A stretch of DNA of 64,000 nucleotides. Origin: Hormiphora californensis (Eukaryota > Ctenophora > Tentaculata > Cydippida > Pleurobrachiidae). Location of the stretch: assembly GCA_020137815.1 (NCBI GenBank), contig CM035351.1:8458743-8522742 (forward strand). The letters are read 5' to 3'. The translations under genes were made by a program, and so were the position numbers. The notes below the pieces were generated by a model. It was not told the origin of the DNA. It did no database searches and worked only from the letters and a program-made list of their open reading frames with translations. Numbering within the stretch: the stretch's first letter is position 1; the number at the start of each line of letters is the position of its first letter. Shown piece after piece: positions 44,704 to 55,323 of this stretch.

Positions 44704-47621
44704 GAGAGGGAGAGGGGGAGAGAGAGCGATAACTCTTGACATTCAATTTAAACTCAAATATAGCTCACCATTGGCCTTGTCACCCAGGTTTTTTTGCGTG
44801 TGTCGTAAAGGACCAAGGCTGGAGTAAAACATGAATTTTTGATAGAGAGAGATCGCACGAGAGAGAAATAGGAGAAAGGAGCGGTCAATTGGGAGAGGCT
44901 GTGAGACCTGGTAATTTTGACCCGCACGCTTCCCCTAGCTGGTGACAGCCTGGCGACAACCCTCCTTGATTGGAATTATGAAACCCCGACAACCTCCCTC
45001 CTGATTGGAATTATAAAACCCCGACAACCCCCGTCCCCCTCCTGATTGGAATTATAAAACCACGTGTTTGCCTTGGTATAATAATTCCCCTCTCCAAATT
45101 CTGATTAGAAGTTTCAAGTTCATGAATCTCCTGCCCGGGCACGCACTGCGAGAGAACCATGGCGTTCCCTGTTTCTGGAATTCTCCCAGCAGCTGCAGTC
45201 CCCATTGGCTGCACGGGGGTACTAGACGAGCCAATGGCAGTGCAGCATGCCTTTCGAGATTAGGGTAAAATTGGAGGTGTGAAATATCACAAGTTTTCTA
45301 AATAGAATTATTAGATCAAAGATACCCATACAGTAGAAAGAGAGAGAGGGGAGGACAGAGAAGATGGATTACCTCACGCCCCCAGAAACACCACCCAGTT
45401 CTTATCATGGTGCGCTGATGCTAAAAAAGGTCATGCGCGCATCGATGACCATTCCTGAAAATTTGCTACCCAGCATAATTTGTTGACAGATCCGATGCAC
45501 TGCAATTCCCATGAACTTTAACTACTAATAAATTGCACTATTTTTGTACAAGAAATTATCAGACAGATAGAAAAAGAGAGCGAGAGGGATAGAAAGAAAG
45601 CGAGAGAGATACTAGAGCTGGAGTGCGAAAGTTCTATGGTTTCACCCAATGCGAGCTGTCTGTCAAGCGGAGTGTGTGTTTTCTCACCTTCCTCCTAGAA
45701 TGAGATGGTTGGTTGTGTCGTACATTAGGGAGGTAAAGGTCACATCATCATCGTGGAATTGTTTACAGCCCTGACACTCTGGAAAAAAAAATTATTAAAT
45801 TGGACGGATCCCCTAGAGCTGGGACAGCTTTTTGTGATGTCCCCTAAGGGGGGGGGGGGGGAGGTTGTAAACGGAGCCAGCTAAGCGTGGGATGTACCCA
45901 GCACATAATAATAATATGTGGATTTTATAATTTATTCATTGGCATCTTATGATGACGATTTCTTTCTAATGATGGCGATGAGGGAGAGATAGATAGAGGG
46001 ATAGAAAGAAAGATAGAGGAAGGATTAAACAAACAAAGATTTTTAACTGAGAATGTTCATGGGCCGCCTAACTTTGTCGGACAATTTTTGTAATAATAAG
46101 TGATAGCATGGAGAAGGGAGACAGAGAAAAGGAGACGGAGAAAAAGAGACAGAGAGAAAGAGTAAAAGAAAGAAAGCAAGAAATATATGATCTGTCTATG
46201 ATTGTGTGCAAGAAATCCCGTGGCACAAAACTATTGTTTTTGATCATTTTCGCAACATGTGTAAGCCCCCTTCATCAACTGGTCGCTGTAAACTCTCTCG
46301 TCCCTAATTGAACCCCCTCACACACTCTCTCAACTAGAATGATACTTGAGATTTCCGGCTGCCCTTGTGCGAAGGGTCAAGGAGAGAGAAAGAGGGAGAG
46401 AAAGAGGGAGAGAGATGGGGGAGAGAAAGAGAGAAAGATGGAGGGTATAGTAAAAGAGATAGATGAGGGTGGAAAAGGTGATTAGAAGGAGCACAAGAGT
46501 TGCGGTATTTGGTTGTCACACACACAGATGGTGTGTCTAGCCCCAACCTCTTCTTCAGGAAGATTAGAGCTCACACAATCGTGCACTTAGAGTGCCTCTC
46601 CCAAGGGAAGAGCGGAGTGCATCTTTCTACTACTATAAGTGGCCTATAAAGTGGAGGAATTACTGAATTACTGTGCTATTTCCATCCCGCATCTGCAGAT
46701 TTAAACCGCGAGCTACTAGTCTCAGGACTGTAGCAGCAGTAGGAGAGTAGAGGATTATGAGAAAAAACATGGAGCGATCAGTGTCTATCTCTAATCTCTC
46801 TCACTTTATTTCTCTCCCTCTCCCTTCTCTCTCTCACACGCACACAAGACCGTGTTTTTGAGTTGATTTGATGAGTCATGCTGCCCTAGCACAGCCTCAG
46901 GGCAGCAGGATGGATACTCCGTAGTTAATTCCCCCTCGGCTACTGACTTGATCATTCACAAACCGTGATTTGAGTAGTAGTGGTGGTTCCTGACACGGCC
47001 ATGAGACGAGGGGGGGGGGGGCTTATAAAAACAACCGATATTATTGGGATTATTTTAATGAATGTGACACCGTGTGTCAGGTTGTGTGGTTGGACAGGGG
47101 AATTTACCAAAGACATCCGGGATAAGTTGAGGGAGAGAGAGAGAGAAAATGAGTTAGAAAAGGAGTGTCCCCACTGTTATACCCAGACAGAAAATGGGGG
47201 AGAGACACTGCACCGATACACACAGACACTGATTCAGCCCGCCCCTACATTTTCAAAGTTGGGGCATCATCTGCGGTTTCCTAGTAGTAGAGAAGGAGAC
47301 ACGTGATGTGTGCATGTGTGTGTCATGGTACTGTGCTACTAGTACTCACTAGATTAGACAGGTGAACCATTAGAAGCAGAGATCTACATACTACATAAAG
47401 ATACTAGAACATCAAACATGTTGTTGCACATACTGTTTAGAATAATATTGGTGGTGAGGAGCAGAGAGGCGATAGAAAGAGATGGTATTTATTGGGAATG
47501 AAGAAGAGTTATAGAAAGATCTATGACAATAAAACAAACCTGAGTTGGGAAGTAGTAGCCATCTTTGTAGCCCAGATACCCCTCCAAGTGTGAATAATAA
47601 TAACCAAACTACGGTACCCAT
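27254..47621 (-). CDS. transmembrane semaphorin: Sema-PSI-Ig-Ig-TM, 20 exons
   Basis: Exons from 5' to 3' are 47621-47540, 45778-45688, 44300-44240, 43305-43255, 41192-41091, 37488-37383, 36772-36585, 36250-36100, 35829-35778, 35600-35468, 34921-34821, 33882-33812, 30515-30442, 30324-30212, 29444-29307, 29171-28927, 28727-28622, 28427-28261, 28143-27983 and 27784-27254. Phases agree at every junction, giving 907 residues. Residues 1-19 are a signal peptide ([14 protein letters not shown]). The Sema propeller spans about 29-450 with family hallmarks [43 protein letters not shown] and [17 protein letters not shown] domain (FPYCGWCHD) spans about 452-505. Two Ig domains follow at about 505-586 (FECRS...YECSV) and 587-678 (LTCRAQ...GYTCFV), then a TM helix at about 697-720 and a 185-residue Pro-rich tail with a PPAY (PPxY) WW-binding motif. 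Semaphorins are plexin ligands in cell guidance. Its introns hold most of the window's GA/CT arrays. Confidence 0.92.
28493..28577. repeat. (GA)n array in semaphorin intron 17
   Basis: An 85-bp pure GA run in the 194-nt intron between the two exons of the second Ig domain. On the transcript it is (CT)n, 45 nt downstream of the exon 17 donor. Confidence 0.95.
30516..33811. other. semaphorin intron 12
   Basis: A 3.3-kb intron. It contains a GA array at about 33210-33246 and the corrupted-looking homopolymer block at about 31500-32650. Repeated gaaaagtactggggccat-like phrases occur at about 30915-30955. No exon with semaphorin similarity was seen inside it; exons 12 and 13 join in phase across it. 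Confidence 0.7.
31500..32650. other. homopolymer-inflated block, probable assembly artefact
   Basis: Almost every base sits in a run of 3-10 identical bases (blocks of g, a, t and c in succession). Normal sequence resumes abruptly at about 32645. No repeat unit, codon structure or palindrome explains it. It resembles unpolished low-quality read sequence used to bridge a gap, so positions within it should not be trusted. Confidence 0.8.
34214..34262. repeat. (GA)n array in semaphorin intron 11
   Basis: A 49-bp GA run with GAA interruptions on both sides. A CT array of opposite orientation (34731-34775) lies in the same intron, about 470 bp away. Confidence 0.93.
34731..34775. repeat. (CT)n array in semaphorin intron 11
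   Basis: A pure CT run, opposite in orientation to the GA run at 34214. The pair could fold into a long hairpin in the pre-mRNA. Confidence 0.93.
37027..37090. repeat. (CT)n array in semaphorin intron 6
   Basis: A 64-bp CT run between the exons that end and start the second and third Sema blades. A shorter GA run lies at about 37696-37721 in the next intron. Confidence 0.93.
37489..41090. other. semaphorin intron 5
   Basis: At 3.6 kb it is the largest intron of the gene. It contains GA runs (37696-37721, 38270-38294), the second homopolymer-inflated block (38520-39260), a CT-rich region with a pure CT core at about 40060-40106 and poly-C runs at about 39650 and 40896. No coding exon was seen; exons 5 and 6 join in phase across it. 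Confidence 0.7.
38520..39260. other. second homopolymer-inflated block
   Basis: Same character as 31500-32650 but less extreme: runs of 3-13 of the same base are frequent, and ordinary sequence reappears at about 39265. Its 3' part (39050-39190) is nearly only T and C runs. Probably an assembly or consensus artefact. Confidence 0.65.
41571..41661. repeat. (GA)n array in semaphorin intron 4
   Basis: A 91-bp pure GA run. The same 2-kb intron holds three more arrays (42060-42133 GA, 42338-42420 CT, 42640-42700 GA), so GA and CT orientations alternate. Confidence 0.95.
42060..42133. repeat. (GA)n array in semaphorin intron 4
   Basis: GA run with GGGA interruptions, about 400 bp from the array at 41571. 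Confidence 0.93.
42338..42420. repeat. (CT)n array in semaphorin intron 4
   Basis: CT run with one TATC interruption, opposite in orientation to its GA neighbours at 42060 and 42640. Confidence 0.93.
42640..42700. repeat. (GA)n array in semaphorin intron 4
   Basis: GA run with a single GGA interruption, about 555 bp before exon 4 in + coordinates. Confidence 0.93.
44620..44693. repeat. (GA)n array in semaphorin intron 2
   Basis: A pure GA run of about 74 bp with GAAA decay on its right side. Confidence 0.95.
44953..45061. repeat. three-copy tandem repeat in semaphorin intron 2
   Basis: The phrase TTGGAATTATRAAACC, preceded by GACAACC and C-rich sequence, occurs three times with spacing of about 32-43 bp. 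It is a short minisatellite with no coding meaning. Confidence 0.75.
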
Positions 47622-49143
47622 ACCCTGCTAGAATGGAAAGAAGGGTACTTTACTGCAAAACATAATTAGTGGATCTTATTACAGGGCGGGAGATAATAAT
47701 GTTCACCAAATGCTAAGAGGGATAAAAACACTGGCATAAACAAAAACACTGAAACGCACACTGGCCCAGAAAAGTAATGTTCCGCAACACAAACAAATCG
47801 AGAGCGGTGGATAGAATTTAACTGGGGCACCGATTACGAGGGGGAAAGAGGATACATTTCTGATGAGAATCCAATCAGATAATTGGGAGGTTAAGCACTG
47901 CCGGAACTAGGGGCCCCCAGTAGCACTTGGCTCGTGTGAGTGGGCTCGTGTATCAGGGCGCTGATAATGTTGTGTGAGTGCCTCACTTGCTCATCTTACA
48001 AGAGGAATGCTGTAAGTTCACTCAACAATCAACAATCAATGCAATCCCGGCATGACATTCGAACTATAAAAACAGCTAATACACAATTGACACAACTTAG
48101 AAGGTAGCTTAAATCATGATGCAACTCAATGTACATATCACGCGTGACCCAACCGGTATATTATGAATTTATTAGAACAGCTCAAATTCAACAAATCATG
48201 TCTTCGGAGTTTTAGATTTAAAGTTGCAACAACAATATTTAGTCCAGATGTTCAATCGAAGATCCTGGGAGCGAACTACCATATGGTTGTAACATAATTT
48301 GTTTTGAACAGCTGGATATCATGATATATCAAAGTAACAACCAATCAAGATCAAACGATAATCCAAAATAAGTAATAACAAAACTGGAGCAGGCAGCATG
48401 TTGCAAACTTGAATTCGATAGTGGTTGATGGATGTGGGAACAGCTGTCGATCTGGCAATGAATTGTTATGTTCTAACCACCCTTTTAATGTTTGTCACAA
48501 TGAGAGAGGGTTGAGGAAGGCCAGCCAGACAAGTATCGACTACTATTCAATTGATTTATAAAATCAGCTAGATATGGTTTACAAAATACAAGTTACAAAA
48601 CAAACATTTGATGTCAGAAGATGCACCAAACAAAACTATCTCAACAGTTGCAAACCATTGCATATTTTCCTAAAAACTTACAACACAACGCCTGTCAGAA
48701 ACGTTTAAATGAGGACAAACGACGTTTTGCGCCGGAAGAAAAATTCAGGTCAGCTCAAGCTCAGTTCATCAAACTCAGTCCAATCGCGCGCCACATTTAT
48801 GCGCGCCACAAAACTGCAACGTTTTTAGTAGAAATAAGACCGACGCGACGATTGTGACGTAACGCGCGGACTGGGATTGGACAAAAGTTTTTAAAACTGC
48901 AGTTTTCTAAAAATGTTTTTTTGCTGCACTCTAGAATTTGCTGTTTGTTTTGCAGTTTGCACCTTGTCGTGCGCTGCAGTGATTTACTGTAGCGGAGTGA
49001 GGAGTCCCCCAGTGAACGCGTTTTTGACGGCTATCACTGATACATTGGACTGTAGGGCGTAGGCTGCAGCGTAGGCCAAAACCGAACCGTCGCGGTCGGC
49101 CAACCGTTTGTCAACCACGTTTTTAGTAAATTCACTGTTGAGA
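47622..49143. other. upstream region of semaphorin, divergent spacer
   Basis: No ORF of note. About 48700-48870 is enriched in CpG (gcgcgccac, gacgcgacg, acgcgcgg), and TTTTTAAAACTGCAGTTTTCTAAAAA lies at about 48890. This could be the promoter of a plus-strand transcript beginning near 49000 as well as distal promoter of the semaphorin. Functional reading is inference. Confidence 0.4.
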
Positions 49144-49356
49144 ATGACAAGATACACCGTGCACGATTCTTTGGCTGAAATTCCCAGCTATGCAGGCGTC
49201 AAAGCAGGGGCGAAGCAAGGCTGGGTCCAGTGGGTCCAGCGTCAAAGGAGTGCGTTAAAGGAGTGGAAACATAACGACTTCTGGCAGAAGTCTTCTGCAA
49301 CATTTGACGAATATGCCGACAGGCTCCCACATTGGAGTTTGGACAAATCAATGTAA
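49144..49356 (+). CDS. orphan first-exon-like ORF, 70 codons
   Basis: From the ATG at 49144 the protein starts MTRYTVHDSLAEIPSYAGVK and contains WVQWVQRQRSALKEW and FDEYADRLPHW. It looks like a real, charged and aromatic-rich polypeptide but I do not recognise the family. The frame ends ATG TAA, and that same place reads TCAAT|GTAAGA, a good splice donor, so this may be exon 1 of a longer gene. No partner exon was found before the retrotransposon at 49881 or beyond it up to 55 kb. Possible readings are a complete microprotein, an interrupted gene, or chance. Confidence 0.35.
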   Translation: MTRYTVHDSLAEIPSYAGVKAGAKQGWVQWVQRQRSALKEWKHNDFWQKSSATFDEYADRLPHWSLDKSM

Positions 49357-49647
49357 GAATGCCCGTTACATTGTCGGTTTCCGATTTGATGTGAGAGTAG
49401 TTCATTCCAACGTAGCACTGTATCTCTCCACCCTTCCAGCAGCCTTATAGAGATCATGAGCAAAGGAAGATGAGATGCTACATGAGGAGGATACACATGG
49501 TGGAAGGGGGCTCGTTCTCCCCTCTGATCCTGGCGAAGGGAACGAGGACAAACATGGCTAGAGATACCTATAGATCATGTCGGCCATCAAACAGAAACTA
49601 AGATTATCGATCCTCAGGTTCACATTTAGGAGGTTGAGTGGTTGTAG

Positions 49648-49683
49648 GGTTTACAAGGTTTACAAGGTTTACAAGGTTTACAA
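49648..49683. repeat. (GGTTTACAA)4 tandem repeat
   Basis: Four perfect head-to-tail copies of a 9-bp unit, about 200 bp before the second retrotransposon. There are no spacers, so it is not CRISPR. Confidence 0.9.
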
Positions 49684-49880
49684 ATAGATAGTTTTATACA
49701 ATAAAAAGGGCTTCCCATAGTGGGTCCCCCATAAATTATTTAAACGCTACTCCATACCGGCCTACACAGATATTAGACATGCCGGAGAGAGATTGTTAGG
49801 GAGTACCGGGTATCCCCTAGTGGGGGGACAGTCATTGAAGGTGTTTAGGAACTTCCCCAGCTCCGCTTTGAATTCACCCA

Positions 49881-51850
49881 ATGATGTACAATATTGACGT
49901 TGACCTGTCCCGTAAAGAGTTTGATTGTTATTTCTCTTGTTCTGAAGTGTATAGTGCACTGTGCAATATTGATGTGTCTAAGTCATGTGGGCCCGATGGG
50001 ATTCATGGCAGGATTCTGAAGAACTGTGCGGGTAGCCTATCCTACCCAATCTGGTTGCTTCTTAATCTCTCTATGTCTACTGGCGTGGTCCCTGACGACT
50101 GGAAGCTAGCTTCCATTGTACCTATACACAAAAAAGGGGACAGTAAGGATGTTGCCAACTACAGACCGATTTCGCTTCTGTCTCTAGTGGGGAAGATCAT
50201 GGAGGTGTTGGTTAAGAATAGAATTATGAGTCATTGTGGTTCCATGATTGACCCTAGGCAGCATGGGTTTGTGGAGGGGAGATCTTGCTTTACTCAGCTC
50301 CTCCCTTTCACACACTCTCTTGCTTCTAACCTTAATCATTCAGACTGTGTGCGCACTGATGTTGTTTACTTTGATTTTAAGCGTGCATTCGATTCTTGTA
50401 ATCATGACATCATTCTGAACAAGCTGAAAATCAAATTCGGTTTGGATGGGATGTTGCTTAGATTTATCAAGAACTACCTGAGAGATCGTAGACAGAAGGT
50501 TGTTATTGATGGTGAGTCATCTGAGGAGTTACCTGTCATCTCGGGTGTTCCCCAGGGGTCCATTCTTGGCCCTGTTCTTTTCACGATTTTCATTAATGAC
50601 ATTTTTGATGAAGTCACCGAGGGTACCCATATTTCTCTGTATGCCGACGACACCAAAATTTGGAGAGAGATTGGGTACTGGAGTGATCACCTGTCGCTTC
50701 AGCGCTCAATCTCTAACCTATACTCTTGGTCAGTCAGGAACAAAATGTATTTTCACCCACAAAAGTGTAAAGTGTTGAGTGTCTCACCCACCGGGGCTCA
50801 CCACCGCCCCATCCCTCTCCCGTTCTGTGAATTTTTCTACACCCTCAACTCTGTGTTTATTGATTATGTTACCAAACAGCTAGATCTGGGTATATTTGTT
50901 ACCAGTAACTTGAATTGGAGTTCTCACTGCGAGTATATTAACACATGATCTCCAAGTTCAATTTGTTGCGTAGGACGTGCTATTTTCTTAACAACAGTGC
51001 CAACAAGAGATCTCTTTACCTGACCATGGTGCGTTCTCTAATTAAGCACTGTAGTCCTATCTGGTGTAACATCGGTAGGACCCAGCTGCTTTCTCTTGAG
51101 AAATTGCAGAAGAGAGTTGTCAAATGGATCAGAAATGAACCTATGGCATCATATAGCAATGTTCAATACGTGTGTTATCTCAAGGGTCTGAACATTCTTC
51201 CTTTCAAGGAACTCTTCTTGTATAATGACCTGCGGCTGTTTTACCAGATTGTCTATAATATGGTACAGATTGACATACCGGAGTCTATTAGACCAGTTAA
51301 TGTTGCCGATCTTCGACCTACGCGTCAAAATCGTGATATTATTGCTGGCTTAGATCGGACCACCCTCGTGGACACGAGTAACAGTCACAAGTGCTCCTCT
51401 ACTTTGCGCGATAGCTTCTTCCATAGGGTCACCAGGTCCTGGAATTTGCTACCGTACGAACTTCGACAGAGTGACACGTTACCCATCTTCCTGACTGGGC
51501 TCAAGAGCTACCTTTTCAGTGATATTGATATCGACAATATTCTATAATTATTCCATCACCTTCACCTTTTCACTTCATGAATGTTCCAATTGCTCACCGC
51601 TGCCACTGCTGCGGGTCGCCCCTCTCCCCGTGGCTCCCCCCTCTCTAACTGTTAATCTAGTCTAGCAGCAACAACGATATATTTTTAACTTATTTACCTG
51701 TTAAACTTAGCTACATCTAGAGGGGCTTCTTAAGTGCGGGATTCCTGCGTGAAGCCCTCGGACGCACGGTGTGTGATTTTACTTGATATTTAAAAATGCA
51801 AATTGTTTCCGTGATCGTTTGAAACTTCTTCCAATAAAATTGACAAGAGT
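49881..51850 (+). mobile_element. 5'-truncated non-LTR retrotransposon with reverse transcriptase
   Basis: The frame 49881-50948 (355 codons) carries the reverse transcriptase: SCGPDGIHGRILKN, IHKKGDSKDVANYRPISLLS, VVYFDFKRAFDSCNHDIIL, SGVPQGSILGPVLFTIFIND and the catalytic LYADDTKI. After a one-base break near 50945 the next frame (to 51547) supplies the C-terminal region (LYLTMVRSLIKHCSPIWC and WNLLPYELRQ). The upstream endonuclease is absent, as expected from incomplete reverse transcription. A 3' untranslated stretch runs to about 51850, with an ATAAAA-containing end at about 51835. It is a different lineage from the element at 2-5 kb (YADD versus FVDD box, different spacing) and is less decayed. 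Confidence 0.9.
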
Positions 51851-53373
51851 TTACAGATTTCGGTAGACAGTTCCACAAATGGGCCGCCCGACAGCCGAAT
51901 GAGTTATGGAGCTGATTTGCCCGTTAAGTTTCAGCTCTATAAGGATAAGGTGGTGGTATAGCCCGTACCCCTAGCCTCAGAGTCGTTTGGAAGATAATAT
52001 CAGCTGAGTTTGGAACCAGCCCATTAAAATATCACTGACACAGCAATGTGTTTTCAATCTTAGCCGTCGCCACTCCTTTTTTCTGTCGAAGTATGTGTAA
52101 CGGCACAGACAGATTGGGACCGTCCCGTAGCATCTTGAATTTATTGAGTACACAGGAGGGCTATGATGTGCGTGAACATGGTGAATGAATACTGAGATCA
52201 TGGTATACATTACAACTCTTCATCTGAAACTTTTTTGCCGCTCATATTTACAGAGCCTCCTATCTCCCTCATATCTCCCTATCTAATTATAAACCTGATT
52301 CAGGTCCTCTGTAGACTACCTGAATCACGTTCAAATGAGATTTACCTTCCACTATAGCAGGTTGGTAATCAGGTTGGGATAGAAAGATTTAGGAGATTCA
52401 AATTTCGTTCTCTCTACTAAAAAACTCGTTCTCTGAGTTCTCTCCCTCCCTCCATCTTTCCCTCCATCTTTCTCTTCTCTTTCCTTCTTTTCTCTTCTTT
52501 TTCCCTCCTCTCCTTTTCTCCCTTTCTCCCTGACAACCTGAGTCATGTTTACTGCAAACTACCTCAAACCTGAATAACTTCAGCTACTGCATGAGGTCGC
52601 CATTTTTTCCCCGCCCGGGTGAATGCCGAAGGCATTCACCCGGATGCCTTTTGCAAAAAGGCATAGGGGTTTAGAATTCGACAAGTTTACATACTAGTGA
52701 AGTGTCACGCTTTTTTTGTCCCGTGACGTAACCCATCCATAGCAACCATCCAGTGCGGAGTGCTCAAAATATCATTTGAAATACTTCACACACGCTCTAA
52801 TTCAAATTGTCCACGAAGGCGACGCCCGCAAAGTTATTACAGTGCTGAAATGACGCACTTTCATTATAACGTGCAGCCCGGCGCCGCGCGCCCCAATTCC
52901 TGTTTGCAATTCATATCATTCATCGTTCGGCATGTGTTCGTCATTACAATTGCGCTCTGGTATTGTCATTGATTACATGAGGTCAGTTGAGTGGAGATCA
53001 CATAGACTAGAAAAGGAGCCTAATTAGGCAGCTCATCGCCTACACTGTTCTGTCTCACCTTTCAGAACCTCATTAGGTCATAGGTGATGGGATGTAATTA
53101 AGAGTGTCACATGCCAATGGCGGGGAAATACAGCACTATGGATACATAGTGCAAATATTCTTGTTGAAGTAGGTGGCAGCCACTTAGAAGAAGAGGAAGA
53201 TGAAGATGAAGATAGGCCAAACAATTTTAGACGGGCAATAATAATCTCACAGGTTTTCTGTTACCAACACCAATACAATGCCTTGATGTCGGATGGAATT
53301 GGCTGATAGTCCTGTTGGTTGTGTTGTGCCCTGAAGTTCCCGAAGAATCTTTATTTCTTTTTTTAGAAAACTG
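51851..53373. other. non-coding spacer with short hairpins
   Basis: Two adjacent hairpins stand out. CCGGGTGAATGCC (52615-52627) pairs with 52631-52643 over a 3-nt loop, and ATGCCTTTT with AAAAAGGCAT follows at about 52645-52664. CT/TC-rich sequence lies at about 52430-52530. CpG-bearing sequence at about 52810-52900 (ggcgacgcccgc, ggcgccgcgcgcc) might be promoter-like. No gene was seen. Confidence 0.5.
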
Positions 53374-54467
<1,094 letters not shown>

Positions 54468-55323
54468 GAAAACTGGATCAAATGCAAATTGGTATCAACT
54501 CCTACCTCGTCATTTAAAACTAATAAATGCTCGGTACGTGGTCCTTTGGAGAAGTTCCTCCTCAAACTGACCCCCTTTATGCAGTTTGTGTTAAAAATAA
54601 CTCAGGTTTAATGATAAAGTCAGGTCATACCTTGAAATGCGATTTCTCCTCAACTTTATCAGCTAGGTGATAGACAATACCTGATTCAGGTATCTCTTTC
54701 TCGCTCTCCCCTCCTTCTCTCTCTATCTCTCTTTAGATTTCTCCTGTTATCTCTTCAGATCTGATTATATCAACCTGATTCAGGTTCTCTGCAGACTTCT
54801 TGAAGTGTATTCAAATGAAATTAAGAGATTTACCTTACATTTTATCAGCTAGGTGATACCTGACCGTGAATTATACCTGATTCAGGTTATCTCGCGCTAT
54901 ATTTTCTGCCAATCTCTCCCTCCATCTCTCTCCCTCACCTTTTTGCTGTTATTTAACCCGATTCAGGTTATCTACAGGCTACCTGAATCTCGTCTGCAGG
55001 CTGCAAGGTCCGTTGCACCTCACGCAAGGCAGGGGTATAAAATCCTAATTCTAACCGTTTCTAGATTATGTAATGCTAGTGTTTTTGTGTTAAAATATTG
55101 TCAATTTTAGATCCGCAACAACTTTTTTTTGCTTTGCTTTATTGACTCCTGCCATTTCATATTTCCCTCTGCCTATTTCTGACACCGAAAGAGAATGTGA
55201 GATACGATAAGATAACATTCTCCCACATTATTTCCTACTTTTTCTGTAGAACTGCAGCTATCAGCTCTACACCTCCTTATCTCTCCCTCCCCAGTTCTCT
55301 GACGGCAACTTCCCTTTAGCAAC
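54468..55323. other. upstream region of the PRAS40-like gene
   Basis: Repeated CCTGATTCAGGT-type phrases (ACCTGATTCAGGTA and variants) occur at about 54680, 54778, 54873 and 54957, and again in the spacer near 52300 and 52550. They are short palindromic-core repeats separated by pyrimidine-rich sequence. No coding exon was seen before the ATG at 55324. Confidence 0.5.

Noticed and set aside
49648-49683. GGTTTACAA repeats considered as telomere-like or CRISPR
   Set aside because: Only four 9-bp head-to-tail copies with no spacers and no telomeric unit.
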